Source: Clostridiales bacterium (GTDB lineage Bacteria > Bacillota > Clostridia > Oscillospirales > Oscillospiraceae). From it: a stretch of 45,978 bases of DNA. The stretch lies in the NCBI GenBank assembly GCA_022786995.1, contig JALFUW010000086.1:1-45978 (forward strand), given 5' to 3'. A program made the position numbers and the translations under genes. Position 1 is the first letter of the stretch, and each line of letters starts with the position of its first letter. Shown here one piece after another: positions 15,950 to 24,191 of the stretch. The notes below the pieces were generated by a model. That model had not been told where the DNA came from, did no database searches, and was given only the letters and a program-made list of their open reading frames with translations.

Positions 15950-16690
15950 TTATCGTAAGGCAATCGGTTCGTGGAAGCCCTGAATCCGTCGGGCAATCCG
16001 GCGGCAGGCCTTGGCGGCGGGGCAGCGGGGGGAATATTGCAGCAGGGGCCGTCCAAAGGAGGCCGCCAGCGTTACACAGGGGTCTTCCGGCACGATGCCC
16101 GCCAGCGGCAGACCGGCGCTGTCCATCACGTCGTCGATGGTGGTGCGCAGGGTGCTGAGCATCTCCCGATCCACCCGGTTGACGATGAGCCGCACATCCA
16201 GCTTGCCCTGCAGCTCCAGAAGCTCGCCCACCCGGGCGGCGTCCCGGACAGAGGCAGGGCCGAAGCCAGTAACCAGCAGGAAGCGGTCGGCGGCGGAGGA
16301 AACCAGCCGGAAGCCGGCATCTACGCCTGCCGGAGCGTCCAGCAGAATCAGGTCGAATTCCCGCCGGGCCTGCCGAAGCATGGCGCGGAAGGATTCGATG
16401 TCAATCCTTTCCACGGGGCAGTTCATAGGGGCGGTGAGGAAACACAGGTCGGGATACTTCGGGTGCCGGGCGGCGCTGCTCAGGGGATAATTGCCGCCGG
16501 CCACATCCAGAAAGGACAGGGCGGCACCTTCCGTCAGCCCCAGAGAAATGTCCAGATTCCGCAGACCCACGTCGCAGTCTACGGACAGGACTTTCCTTCC
16601 GGCCTCGGCAAGAGCGCAGGCCAGCCCCGCGCAGACGGAGGTTTTTCCGGTTCCGCCCTTGCCGGACAGCACAGCCAACACTTCCCCCAA
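15950..16690 (-). CDS. MinD/ParA-like P-loop ATPase
   Basis: A 246-residue ATPase with the deviant Walker A motif SGKGGTGKTS near the N-terminus, a switch I-like DCDVGLRNLD and a Walker B-like LILLDAPAGVD. It closely resembles MinD, which oscillates or localises at the membrane to position the division site, but no minC or minE lies nearby. The C-terminus carries a basic helix (ACRRIARRIQGFHEP) that could bind membrane. I favour the TTG start at 16690 because GGAGGAG is 7 nt upstream; an ATG at 16711 would add seven residues. It ends 40 bp before the mgsA-like start, so the two are probably co-transcribed. Confidence 0.85.
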   Translation of the reverse strand: MGEVLAVLSGKGGTGKTSVCAGLACALAEAGRKVLSVDCDVGLRNLDISLGLTEGAALSFLDVAGGNYPLSSAARHPKYPDLCFLTAPMNCPVERIDIESFRAMLRQARREFDLILLDAPAGVDAGFRLVSSAADRFLLVTGFGPASVRDAARVGELLELQGKLDVRLIVNRVDREMLSTLRTTIDDVMDSAGLPLAGIVPEDPCVTLAASFGRPLLQYSPRCPAAKACRRIARRIQGFHEPIALR

Positions 16691-16895
16691 GCCTGATCTC
16701 CTCCATCCCATAGTTTATCCCCATTATACAGAGAATTCGCACAAAATGCAAGGGGAAAAATACCGTTTTTGAAAAGTTTTTCATCAAAATAAACAAAAGT
16801 TATGCCGTTCATAGGCGTTTCACAACGAAAAGGGCCGCTTCCTCCCGGTATTCGGGGCAGGGGGACAAAATTTGCGGGGCAGCCGCAAAAAAGGG

Positions 16896-16924
16896 TTGCA
16901 CCCCAGAAGAAACTGAGCTATAAT
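16896..16924 (+). promoter_or_regulatory. Sigma-70 promoter for pta
   Basis: TTGCAC at 16896-16901, 17-bp spacer, perfect TATAAT at 16919-16924, about 50 bp before the pta start. Confidence 0.88.
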
Positions 16925-16974
16925 TAAATGGTAAAAAACGGGCGTATGCCCGATAAAACGGAGGAATGATTCCC

Positions 16975-17973
16975 ATGTTCAATGCTATGATCGAAACTTT
17001 GAAGGCGAATCCCCGCAAGATCGTATTTACCGAGGGCCACGACGCCCGTATTCTGGAGGCAACCTCCCGTCTGGTGGAGGGCGGCTTCCTGACCCCCATC
17101 CTCATCGGCAACGTGGACGAGGTCAAGGCCAATGCTGCCAAGGGCGGCTTCAACATTGAGGGCGTCGAGATCATCGATCCCCTGACCTATGACGGCATGG
17201 ATGCCATGGTCGAGAAGATGGTGGAGCTGCGCAAGGGCAAGATGTCTGCTGAGGACTGCCGCAAGGCTCTGTCCAAGGGTAACTACTTCGGCACCATGCT
17301 GGTGAAGATGGGCTACGCCGACTCCCTGCTGGGCGGCGCTACCTACTCCACCGCCGACACCGTCCGTCCCGCTCTGCAGCTGGTGAAGACCAAGAAGGGC
17401 GCCCATCTGGTGTCCTCCTGCTTCATTCTGGTACGGGGCGACGAGAAGCTGGCCATGGGCGACTGCGCCATCAACCTGAGCTACGAGGATTCCGTTGACA
17501 AGGACGGCAACGTGACCCTGACCGCCGCTCAGAAGCTGGCTGAGGTTGCCATCGAGACCGCCAAGACCGCCAAGGTCTTCGGCATCGACCCCAAGGTTGC
17601 CATGCTGAGCTTCTCCACCAACGGCTCCGGCAAGGGCGGCACCGTGAAGCTGAGCCATGACGCCACCGCCGTTGCCAAGGAAATGGCTCCCGATCTGGCC
17701 ATTGACGGCGAGATGCAGTTCGACGCGGCTGTGGCTCCCGAGGTCGGTCAGCTGAAGTTCCCCGGCTCTCCTGTGGCCGGCTACGCCAACACCTTCATCT
17801 TCCCCACCATCGAGGCCGGCAACATCGGCTACAAGATTGCCCAGCGTCTGGGCGGCTTCGAGGCCTACGGCCCCATCCTGCAGGGTCTGGCCGCTCCCAT
17901 CAACGACCTGTCCCGTGGCTGCAACGCCGACGAGGTCTACAAGATGGCCATCATCACCGCCGCTCTGGTTTGA
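16975..17973 (+). CDS. pta: Phosphate acetyltransferase
   Basis: A 332-residue cytoplasmic enzyme interconverting acetyl-CoA and acetyl phosphate, the step before acetate kinase in acetate fermentation. The PTA family pattern is clear throughout: VFTEGHDARILEA near the N-terminus, the GGATYSTADTVRPALQ segment, MLSFSTNGSGKG and QFDAAVAPEV, ending with GLAAPINDLSRGC. The second ATG (16975) was chosen because GGAGG is 10 nt before it and abuts the first ATG. Codon use is highly biased, as in abundant metabolic enzymes. It has its own strong promoter and a terminator at 18008-18038. No ackA is within the window. Confidence 0.95.
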   Translation: MFNAMIETLKANPRKIVFTEGHDARILEATSRLVEGGFLTPILIGNVDEVKANAAKGGFNIEGVEIIDPLTYDGMDAMVEKMVELRKGKMSAEDCRKALSKGNYFGTMLVKMGYADSLLGGATYSTADTVRPALQLVKTKKGAHLVSSCFILVRGDEKLAMGDCAINLSYEDSVDKDGNVTLTAAQKLAEVAIETAKTAKVFGIDPKVAMLSFSTNGSGKGGTVKLSHDATAVAKEMAPDLAIDGEMQFDAAVAPEVGQLKFPGSPVAGYANTFIFPTIEAGNIGYKIAQRLGGFEAYGPILQGLAAPINDLSRGCNADEVYKMAIITAALV

Positions 17974-18007
17974 GTCGGCAGGGCGATTATTACATCAGTC
18001 AATCATG

Positions 18008-18038
18008 AACAGGCCGTCTCACCCGGGACGGCCTGTTT
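18008..18038 (+). terminator. Terminator of pta
   Basis: 11-bp stem AACAGGCCGTC/GACGGCCTGTT with an 8-nt loop. Only TTTC follows, so it is a strong hairpin with a weak T tract. Confidence 0.75.
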
Positions 18039-18067
18039 CAGTGAAAATAAGGAATATTGTTCTTTGA

Positions 18068-18241
18068 GTTGACAGTGAATAGTTGACAGTTGACAGTTGT
18101 GGTATCCCTTCGGGATGGATAAAAAAGAAATCAAATACCAGGCCTGTGATGTTCTGTTGAAGAAAATCGTCATATTTGATTTTATTGTATTGTCCTGCAG
18201 GGACTCGTTAACTGTCCACTGTCCACTGTCAACTATCAACT
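18068..18241. repeat. Foldback island with TTGACAG heptamer arms
   Basis: The left arm (18068-18099) repeats GTTGACA units. The right arm (18208-18241) carries the complementary AACTGTC and CACTGTC units. The two enclose about 108 bp of AT-rich non-coding DNA. The arms can pair into a long stem. It lies between the convergent pta and rubrerythrin genes. The unit differs by one or two bases from that at 28297-28393. Confidence 0.75.
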
Positions 18242-18264
18242 GTATTCCTCGTGCATATACGAAC

Positions 18265-18287
18265 GCGCCGCGGCCATGCCGCGGCGC
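18265..18287 (-). terminator. GC-rich terminator hairpin of the rubrerythrin gene
   Basis: GCGCCGCGGC and its perfect inverse around a 3-nt loop, extended by imperfect flanking arms (about 18252-18298) containing GCATA/TATGC. It lies 12 bp after the rubrerythrin stop. Confidence 0.75.
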
Positions 18288-18298
18288 TTTGCGTATGC

Positions 18299-18841
18299 TT
18301 AGTAGTTCTCTGCGTGAACCTCAAAATAGCTCTGGGGATGGGCGCAGGTGGGGCAGATCTCGGGGGCGGCGGTGCCTACCACGATGTGACCGCAGTTGCG
18401 GCACTCCCAGACCTTGACCTCGCTCTTTTCGAAGACCTTGGCGGTCTCCACGTTCTTGAGCAGGGCACGGTAGCGCTCCTCGTGGTGCTTTTCGATGGCG
18501 GCAACCAGACGGAACTTGGCAGCCAGCTCGGGGAAGCCCTCCTCCTCGGCGGTCTTGGCAAAGCCGGCGTACATATCCGTCCACTCGTAGTTTTCACCCT
18601 CGGCGGCGGCCAGCAGGTTTTCGGCGGTGGAGCCGATGCCGTCATGCAGTTCCTTGTACCACATCTTGGCGTGCTCCTTCTCGTTGTCGGCGGTCTTCAG
18701 AAACAGTGCGGAAATCTGTTCAAAGCCGTCCTTTTTGGCCTTGGAAGCGAAATAGGTGTACTTGTTTCGGGCCTCGGACTCACCGGCAAAGGCGGCAGCC
18801 AGGTTCTTCTCAGTTTGGGTTCCAGCGTATTTGTTAGCCAT
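18299..18841 (-). CDS. rbr: Rubrerythrin
   Basis: A 180-residue cytoplasmic non-haem iron protein that reduces hydrogen peroxide in anaerobes. The N-terminal ferritin-like four-helix domain carries the di-iron ligands in [24 protein letters not shown] and [15 protein letters not shown] motifs. The C-terminal rubredoxin domain has Cys pairs CRNCG and CPTCA. The start is ATG 18841 behind AGGAGG. It is preceded by a good promoter at 18889-18917 and a short GC hairpin in the leader. It stands alone, as is common, and indicates an anaerobic lifestyle. Confidence 0.95.
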   Translation of the reverse strand: MANKYAGTQTEKNLAAAFAGESEARNKYTYFASKAKKDGFEQISALFLKTADNEKEHAKMWYKELHDGIGSTAENLLAAAEGENYEWTDMYAGFAKTAEEEGFPELAAKFRLVAAIEKHHEERYRALLKNVETAKVFEKSEVKVWECRNCGHIVVGTAAPEICPTCAHPQSYFEVHAENY

Positions 18842-18888
18842 AACGGTATCCTCCTGTTGTGCGGGGCAGCCCCCCGCAAGATGGGTTT

Positions 18889-18917
18889 ATTTTAACCGAT
18901 ATCGCCGGAAAAAGCAA
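18889..18917 (-). promoter_or_regulatory. Sigma-70 promoter for rubrerythrin
   Basis: On the minus strand TTGCTT (18917-18912), 17-bp spacer, TAAAAT (18894-18889). A hairpin GCGGGG/CCCCGC lies in the leader at about 18861-18877. Confidence 0.75.
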
Positions 18918-18955
18918 GAAGAATATGACATATGTCTCAAATGATGGCCTGGAGC

Positions 18956-20140
18956 TTACATATATACCTCCACCGTCACAGGAATATCGGCTGAGGGCTT
19001 TTCCTCAAGGCAGGTGAAGGTGATGCCGCCATCTGTGCGCTTGGCGAAGCTGACGGCGGCGCTGGCCTCCTTCACCGCCAGATTGCGTGTTATGTCGTTG
19101 TAGTACAGCGGATAGGCCTGGGTCAGTTTATCCTCCGTCAGATTGGAGATGGGGATAAACTGGGTGTAAGGCGCACTGGTGCCTGCCCAGTCTTCAACGG
19201 CCAGCAGAAAGGAAACAAATCTGGTTTTCACAGCCTGCGTTGCCCCGGTGACGGCAGCGGCGGCCTGGGCGTCCACATAGCCCTTGTCCGCGGCGTCGGA
19301 ATCCTCCGTGGGGTCGGGCAGGCCGGTGAGCCTCTGACCGCCCATATCGAGCTGCCCCTGAACGGTGCCGCCTACGCAGGGCAGGGCGCCCACTGCTTCC
19401 GCCGTAAGGGGAATGTTCCCGGTATCGTCCGGGCCGACGCCGCAGACGGAAACCACCGTGCCGTCCCCGTCCGCGCCGTTGCGGCTGACGCTGTAGGTGA
19501 TCACATCGCCGGAATCGTAGTGGGCTGTGGTGCGGCTCCAGACAAATTCCCTAGCGGAACAGCTGGGGAGAACCTCACTCCACACGCCTGTGGGAATCTG
19601 CCGGTAATCCTGACTGATCTGGAAGGCCACCTCCTGTCCCAGCAGCACCGGGCCGGGGCCTGCAGGGCCTGTAAACTCCCCGCTGTCCTTGGCCAGACGC
19701 AGGTACTCGTCCAGCTTCTCTTCCAGCCATTGCAGACGGCAGTAGTCCTCGACCTGGGGTGCTTCCGCTGCCGGATTGACCTGCACCTGCACCTGAAAGG
19801 GGAAGGTGGTCAGCTGGTTCAGGCTCTCATCGTGAAACACCAGACACGCACGTACACACCCCGGCACGCTGAGCATCTGGGCAGAGAGAAGGACGGCGGC
19901 GGTGCTGCCGCTGACGGTGACGGCGGCGCTGCCGTCGGGAAGCCGGTCATAGCTGCCCCGGGTACGGTCGGGCTTTTCGTAGCCGATGGCGGCGGTGGCA
20001 CCCTCCGGGGGCTGCCAGGGCTGACCGTCGCAGAACAGGGAAATTTCTACTGCCCGGGTCTGACCATCGTGCTGCATGGCCGGAACTGTCTGTGTACCCG
20101 GACGGTTCAGGTCGACGTCGATTTTCGTTTGAATCTGCAT
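18956..20140 (-). CDS. Orphan phage baseplate/tail-fibre-like protein (BppU N-terminal domain)
   Basis: A 394-residue protein whose N-terminus (about 1-130: IDVDLNRPGTQTVPAMQHDG, then an IgG-like beta-rich stretch) fits the BppU N-terminal domain of phage baseplate upper proteins. A coiled-coil segment follows (WLEEKLDEYLRLAKDS) and then a short collagen-like run (GPAGPGP). After that come tail-fibre features, including DMGGQRLTGLPDPTEDSDAA, the repeat type that precedes fibre tips. The start is ATG 20140 with AGGAGG 8-9 nt upstream. There are no other phage genes around it. It may be a prophage relic or a domesticated fibre. The binding target is unknown. Confidence 0.75.
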   Translation of the reverse strand: MQIQTKIDVDLNRPGTQTVPAMQHDGQTRAVEISLFCDGQPWQPPEGATAAIGYEKPDRTRGSYDRLPDGSAAVTVSGSTAAVLLSAQMLSVPGCVRACLVFHDESLNQLTTFPFQVQVQVNPAAEAPQVEDYCRLQWLEEKLDEYLRLAKDSGEFTGPAGPGPVLLGQEVAFQISQDYRQIPTGVWSEVLPSCSAREFVWSRTTAHYDSGDVITYSVSRNGADGDGTVVSVCGVGPDDTGNIPLTAEAVGALPCVGGTVQGQLDMGGQRLTGLPDPTEDSDAADKGYVDAQAAAAVTGATQAVKTRFVSFLLAVEDWAGTSAPYTQFIPISNLTEDKLTQAYPLYYNDITRNLAVKEASAAVSFAKRTDGGITFTCLEEKPSADIPVTVEVYM

Positions 20141-20324
20141 GAAAATAACCTCCTGTGTTGTTGTTGAAAGCCGGATTGGCTTCCCTGCCATTGTACGAAA
20201 GAGAAGGGGTTCTGTCGTAAAAATAATGGGGGAACAGAAGCTGCCGCAACGGTTGACGTTCCGGCGGCACTCTGGTATAATTCAGATTAGTCTATGCAAA
20301 TGCGGTAAAGGAGAATTTATCTTA

Positions 20325-20474
20325 GTAGGGCGGGGTCATGACCCCGCCGACGCAGTATCGTCAATCAGCAATTTACGTTGAATGGTATTTGGTGAGTAAA
20401 TACCAGACAAATCCCTTTTAACCAACGCAAGGCAATAGACCAACCTGATCGGCGGAGTCATGACTCCGCCCTAC
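20325..20474. repeat. 150-bp MITE-like element with palindromic GTAGGGCGG ends
   Basis: Two perfect 20-bp palindromes (20329-20348 and 20451-20470) sit at the ends, each flanked outwardly by GTAG/CTAC, so the ends are inverted repeats of each other. The interior has a further hairpin, GGTATTT/AAATACC (20384-20404). It is non-coding and related to the single palindrome at 13746-13766. Another hairpin, CTCAGATAAA/TTTATCTGAG (20479-20504), follows directly. The rest of the gap 20141-20642 shows no gene. Confidence 0.75.
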
Positions 20475-20642
20475 GAAACTCAGATAAAGAACAATTTATC
20501 TGAGCAGTCCTGGTCGAGCAGGCCCAATGGCGTAATGATCACCGCCAGCGTTGGTAACGCATTGCCCGCGCTGGCTCCCCGCTAAAGAATAATTATCTTA
20601 ACGAAGGGCATTCCTACAGCAAAATGTTAAGGAGACGTGGAT

Positions 20643-21740
20643 ATGGAAGCGGTATTTCCCGAAATTCAGAAGCGGTTCGGCTTTGGTATGATGCGCCTGC
20701 CCATGGTGGGCGATCTGGTGGACATTCCCCAGACCACGCAAATGGTGGACGCCTTTCTGGCGGCGGGATTTAACTATTTCGACACGGCCCACGGCTACAT
20801 CGGTGGCCAGAGCGAGCAGGCTGTCAGAACCTGTCTGACTTCCCGGTATCCGCGGGATCGGTACATTTTGACCAACAAGCTGTCCAATAACTTTTTTGAA
20901 AAGCAAGAGGACATTCGGCCCCTGTTTGAAACCCAGCTGGAAGCCTGCGGGGTGGATTATTTCGACTTCTACCTGATGCACGCCCAGAGCGCAGAGCGGT
21001 TTGAAAAATACCGGCGCTGCCGAGCCTATGAGACGGCGCTGGAGCTGAAAGCGGAGGGGAAGCTTCGCCATCTGGGCATCTCCTTCCACGACAGCCCTGA
21101 AGTTTTGGAGACCATTCTGACGGCCTACCCCCAGATTGAGGTGGTGCAGCTTCAGTTCAACTACTTAGACTACGATGACCCCAGAGTGCAGTCCTTCGGC
21201 TGCTATGAGGTCTGCCGGAAGCACGGAAAGCCGGTGTTCGTCATGGAGCCGGTGAAGGGCGGCTCTCTGGTGAAGCTTCCCGAGCAGGCCCAGCGGATTT
21301 TTGACGGTCTGGGCAGCGGCTCCAACGCCAGCCTTGCCATCCGCTTCGCCGCGGGATTTCCGGGGAACCGCACGGTTCTGTCCGGCATGAGCACGCTGGA
21401 GCAGCTGGAAGAAAACGTGGCGTTTATGAAGGACTTTCAGCCGCTGTCCCCCCAGGAACAGGCGGCGGTAGAGCAGGTGCGGAGCGTCCTGCGGGGTCAG
21501 GGGCTGATTCCCTGCACCGGCTGCCGCTACTGCACCGAGGTCTGCCCCATGGAAATTCCGATCCCCGATCTGTTTGCCTGCCTCAACGACAAGTGGCGTA
21601 CAGGCGCGGCGGATACCTCCAATATCGGCGGAGGGAAGCCCGGCGACTGTCGGCGGTGTGGTAAGTGTGAAGAAATCTGCCCCCAGCAGCTGAATATCCG
21701 AGGACTGATGCTGTCCGTCCGTGGTGAGTTAGGCCTATAA
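20643..21740 (+). CDS. Aldo/keto reductase with C-terminal ferredoxin domain
   Basis: A 365-residue oxidoreductase. The TIM-barrel aldo/keto reductase part (about 1-285) has the tetrad in FDTAHGY (D47, Y52), TNKL (K79) and LMHAQ (H113). A C-terminal 4Fe-4S region has Cys 291, 294, 297, 301 and Cys 336, 339, 342, 346, enough for two clusters. Such proteins are widespread in anaerobes, but their substrate is generally unknown; electrons may pass from ferredoxin rather than NADPH. ATG 20643 was chosen because AAGGAG is 8 nt upstream and too close to the GTG at 20637. It is monocistronic or leads into the hydrolase gene 30 bp later. Confidence 0.92.
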   Translation: MEAVFPEIQKRFGFGMMRLPMVGDLVDIPQTTQMVDAFLAAGFNYFDTAHGYIGGQSEQAVRTCLTSRYPRDRYILTNKLSNNFFEKQEDIRPLFETQLEACGVDYFDFYLMHAQSAERFEKYRRCRAYETALELKAEGKLRHLGISFHDSPEVLETILTAYPQIEVVQLQFNYLDYDDPRVQSFGCYEVCRKHGKPVFVMEPVKGGSLVKLPEQAQRIFDGLGSGSNASLAIRFAAGFPGNRTVLSGMSTLEQLEENVAFMKDFQPLSPQEQAAVEQVRSVLRGQGLIPCTGCRYCTEVCPMEIPIPDLFACLNDKWRTGAADTSNIGGGKPGDCRRCGKCEEICPQQLNIRGLMLSVRGELGL

Positions 21741-21770
21741 ACCCAAACCCCTTTGGTAAAGGAGACCCCA

Positions 21771-22940
21771 GTGAAACGAACAAAGAAAATACTGATTCTG
21801 CTGGCGGCAGTCGGGGCCATGTGCGGTGTGGTAGCCGGTTTTCTGCCGGCATTTCAGGATGCCTTCACCGTGAAGCCACATCGGACGGTGAGCTTGCCCA
21901 CGGAGACGGTGTATTACGCTCCATTGGAAACGGAGGAGACAACGGAAGCTGCCACGGAAGCACTGCCGGAGCCTACGGAAACGGTGGCGGTTGTAACAGA
22001 GCCGGAGCCGGTATCGGTGGAGAATGAGCGAACGCACTATGATGCCGTACCCAATTTCTACGAAACGGACTACCCGGATATCCGCTATGGCACCGGCTCC
22101 TTCGCGGAGAACGGCAGTGGCATAACCAGCGTTGCCATGGTGGCAAGCTACCTGACGGGCTATGAATACCGGCCTGACCAGCTGGCCCAGTGGTTTGCCT
22201 GCTATACCGGCAATCAGATACAGACCCTTGAACATGTTTCGGAGGAACTGCGGCTGCCCTGCCGGCGGGCGGAGAATTTCCACGTCGCCCGGCAGGCACT
22301 CCGGGACGGCAAGGTTGTCATTGCCCTGATGGGAAGCAGCTCCGTCTTTACCACCGGGCAGCACTTTATCGTGCTGACGGGGATCAACGAGGCGGGAAAA
22401 ATCACCGTTAACGACCCAAATCGGAATAATTACGAGCTGTGGAATCTGCAAAAGTCCTTCGCGGAAGGGTTCCGGGAGGGGGATATTCTCTGCGGCTATC
22501 AGGGGGCGTGGATTTACGATCCGGCCCAGATGCCGGAGGAGCCGTTCCACTATGAGGATCCCGCCCCCGCCGAGGGGCCAAGGTACCCCGACCTGACAGT
22601 AAGCGACGAGGACACGGAGCTTCTGGCGAAGCTCATCTGGGCGGAGGCCCAGGGAGAGCCTTTCGAAGGCCAGCAGGCCATTGCCGAGGTGGTCATCAAC
22701 CGGGTGGCGGCGGATAACTTTCCGGGAACTGTCCACGACGTGCTCTACGCGCCGGATCAGTTCAAGGCGATCGGACAGATTTATGCCGCCAAACCCACCC
22801 ATGTGCAGTATGAGGCCATCCGCCGGGCACTGTACGGCCCCCATGTGGTGCCGGAGGATGTGGTGTTCTTCAGCACCGGGGCCGTGAATGAAAACGTATG
22901 GGGAACCATCGGCAAACATACCTTCTGCCATCAGTGGTAG
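21771..22940 (+). CDS. Cell-wall hydrolase: C39-like domain plus SleB (Hydrolase_2) domain
   Basis: A 389-residue exported protein. It has one N-terminal membrane anchor or signal (about 6-28), then a Thr/Glu/Pro-rich linker (about 40-85). A C39-like papain-fold domain follows (about 90-250; GSGITSVAMVASYLTG, and GQHFIVLTGINEAGKITVNDP carrying the His). The SleB-type lytic transglycosylase domain (about 287-389) has the acidic IWAEAQGE motif and AIAEVVINRV. The C39-like domain has Ser116 where the catalytic Cys is expected. SleB-type domains cleave cortex or vegetative peptidoglycan. The start is GTG 21771 with GGAG 6 nt upstream. Confidence 0.88.
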   Translation: MKRTKKILILLAAVGAMCGVVAGFLPAFQDAFTVKPHRTVSLPTETVYYAPLETEETTEAATEALPEPTETVAVVTEPEPVSVENERTHYDAVPNFYETDYPDIRYGTGSFAENGSGITSVAMVASYLTGYEYRPDQLAQWFACYTGNQIQTLEHVSEELRLPCRRAENFHVARQALRDGKVVIALMGSSSVFTTGQHFIVLTGINEAGKITVNDPNRNNYELWNLQKSFAEGFREGDILCGYQGAWIYDPAQMPEEPFHYEDPAPAEGPRYPDLTVSDEDTELLAKLIWAEAQGEPFEGQQAIAEVVINRVAADNFPGTVHDVLYAPDQFKAIGQIYAAKPTHVQYEAIRRALYGPHVVPEDVVFFSTGAVNENVWGTIGKHTFCHQW

Positions 22941-22960
22941 ATGAAAAGGAGAGATTTTCC

Positions 22961-23443
22961 ATGCTTGAGCAGTTAAAGGAGCGTTACCGGCAGTATGACG
23001 AGGAAGCCACGCTGGTGCGCAAAAAGGCTTCCCCCGCCGATGGCCTGTTCGGCTTCGGCAATGACCCAAAAAACCATCCCTGCCATGAGCTTTTCTACGA
23101 GGATATCGGCAAGTGGACAAAGGCTTTTCTGGAGACCCGGCCTGACGCTGCTGATGCGCTGACAGCGGCCCGGTTTCTCATTGAAGCGCCGAAGACCTGC
23201 GGTAGCCGGGAAAGCTACTGGATGATGTACGCGGCTCAGGGCTGGTGCCGGGAGCTGGTGAACCGGCTGGACGCGGACGGCTGCGCGGAGCTCAGGACGC
23301 TGTTTGATGAACTGTATCCCAAGCGGGACAGAATGCCGGTGCAGCAGGAACTGTATAAGGCTCTGAAGAAAGGAACTGGCAGAATAGGCAATTCTGTCCC
23401 GTCGATCTTTGGGAAGTTGCACGAAAAGAAGCCTGTACGATAA
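22961..23443 (+). CDS. Hypothetical protein (160 aa), probable cytoplasmic helical protein
   Basis: A 160-residue protein starting at ATG 22961 behind AAAAGGAGAG. It is mostly alpha-helical, with conserved-looking Cys and Trp residues (NHPCHELFYEDIGKW, ESYWMMYAAQGWCREL) and a basic C-terminus. There is no signal peptide, membrane segment or motif that I recognise. It begins 20 bp after the hydrolase stop, so it is probably in the same transcript. A promoter for the next gene starts just past its end. Confidence 0.8.
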   Translation: MLEQLKERYRQYDEEATLVRKKASPADGLFGFGNDPKNHPCHELFYEDIGKWTKAFLETRPDAADALTAARFLIEAPKTCGSRESYWMMYAAQGWCRELVNRLDADGCAELRTLFDELYPKRDRMPVQQELYKALKKGTGRIGNSVPSIFGKLHEKKPVR

Positions 23444-23450
23444 ATTGGAA

Positions 23451-23480
23451 TTGACAGAATTGTGCGGGATATTGTATGAT
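23451..23480 (+). promoter_or_regulatory. Sigma-70 promoter for the YczE-like gene
   Basis: TTGACA at 23451-23456, 18-bp spacer, TATGAT at 23475-23480, giving a leader of about 30 nt before the start at 23517. Confidence 0.8.
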
Positions 23481-23516
23481 ATATTGGATTAGACGCCGAA
23501 GGGATTGGGTGAGCCG

Positions 23517-24146
23517 ATGAAGGATTTGCGGATATGGATAAAGCGGGTGATCCTGCTGCTGATTGGCCTGACCATCGCCCATCTGGGCGTGACCCTGTTC
23601 CTGCTGGCGGATCTCGGCTCCGATCCCTTCAACGTGCTCATTCAGGGTCTGTTCCGCTTTCTGCCCTGGCCCGGCTTTATGACCCACGGATATGTCCATA
23701 TGGGCGTATCCTTCCTGATCATTCTGGTGCTGCTGGTGGTGGACAGAAGCTATATCCGCATCGGCACCCTGCTGTGCATGTTCCTGGGCGGGCCGATCAT
23801 TGATGTGTTCACGATTTTGCTGGGCGGCCTGATCAACGCCCAGTCTGCCATGGCTCTGCGGCTTGTGGCGCTGGTGGCGGGCTGCGTGATTCTGGCCTTC
23901 GGTATGACCATCGTCATCCAGTCCAAGGCAGGCACCGGCCCCAACGATCTAGTGGCGGTGGTCATCAGCGACAAGACCCGGTGGAAATTCGGCGTGGTTC
24001 GAATCTGCGTGGATGTGTGCTTCGCTCTGGCGGGCTTCCTGCTGGGAGGGACCGTGGGCCTTGGCACCATTATCTGCGCCTTCTTAGTGGGGCCTGCCGC
24101 ACAGATCTTCATGCCGCTTTCCGGGAAGATCTGCGCAGGCGTTTGA
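23517..24146 (+). CDS. YczE/YyaS/YitT family membrane protein
   Basis: A 209-residue integral membrane protein with about five or six hydrophobic segments. It carries the family's internal repeat signature: ADLGSDPFNVLIQGL in the first half and SKAGTGPNDLVAVVI in the second, each a small-residue turn followed by Asn. The function of this family is unsettled; members are near transporters or regulators in Firmicutes. ATG 23517 (MKDLRIWIKR) is preferred to the TTG four codons upstream. It has its own promoter and may read through into the transketolase genes 45 bp later. Confidence 0.85.
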   Translation: MKDLRIWIKRVILLLIGLTIAHLGVTLFLLADLGSDPFNVLIQGLFRFLPWPGFMTHGYVHMGVSFLIILVLLVVDRSYIRIGTLLCMFLGGPIIDVFTILLGGLINAQSAMALRLVALVAGCVILAFGMTIVIQSKAGTGPNDLVAVVISDKTRWKFGVVRICVDVCFALAGFLLGGTVGLGTIICAFLVGPAAQIFMPLSGKICAGV

Positions 24147-24191
24147 ATTGTCAATCCCTCTGCCCCAGGGCGGAGTGATGAATAAGTAAGT

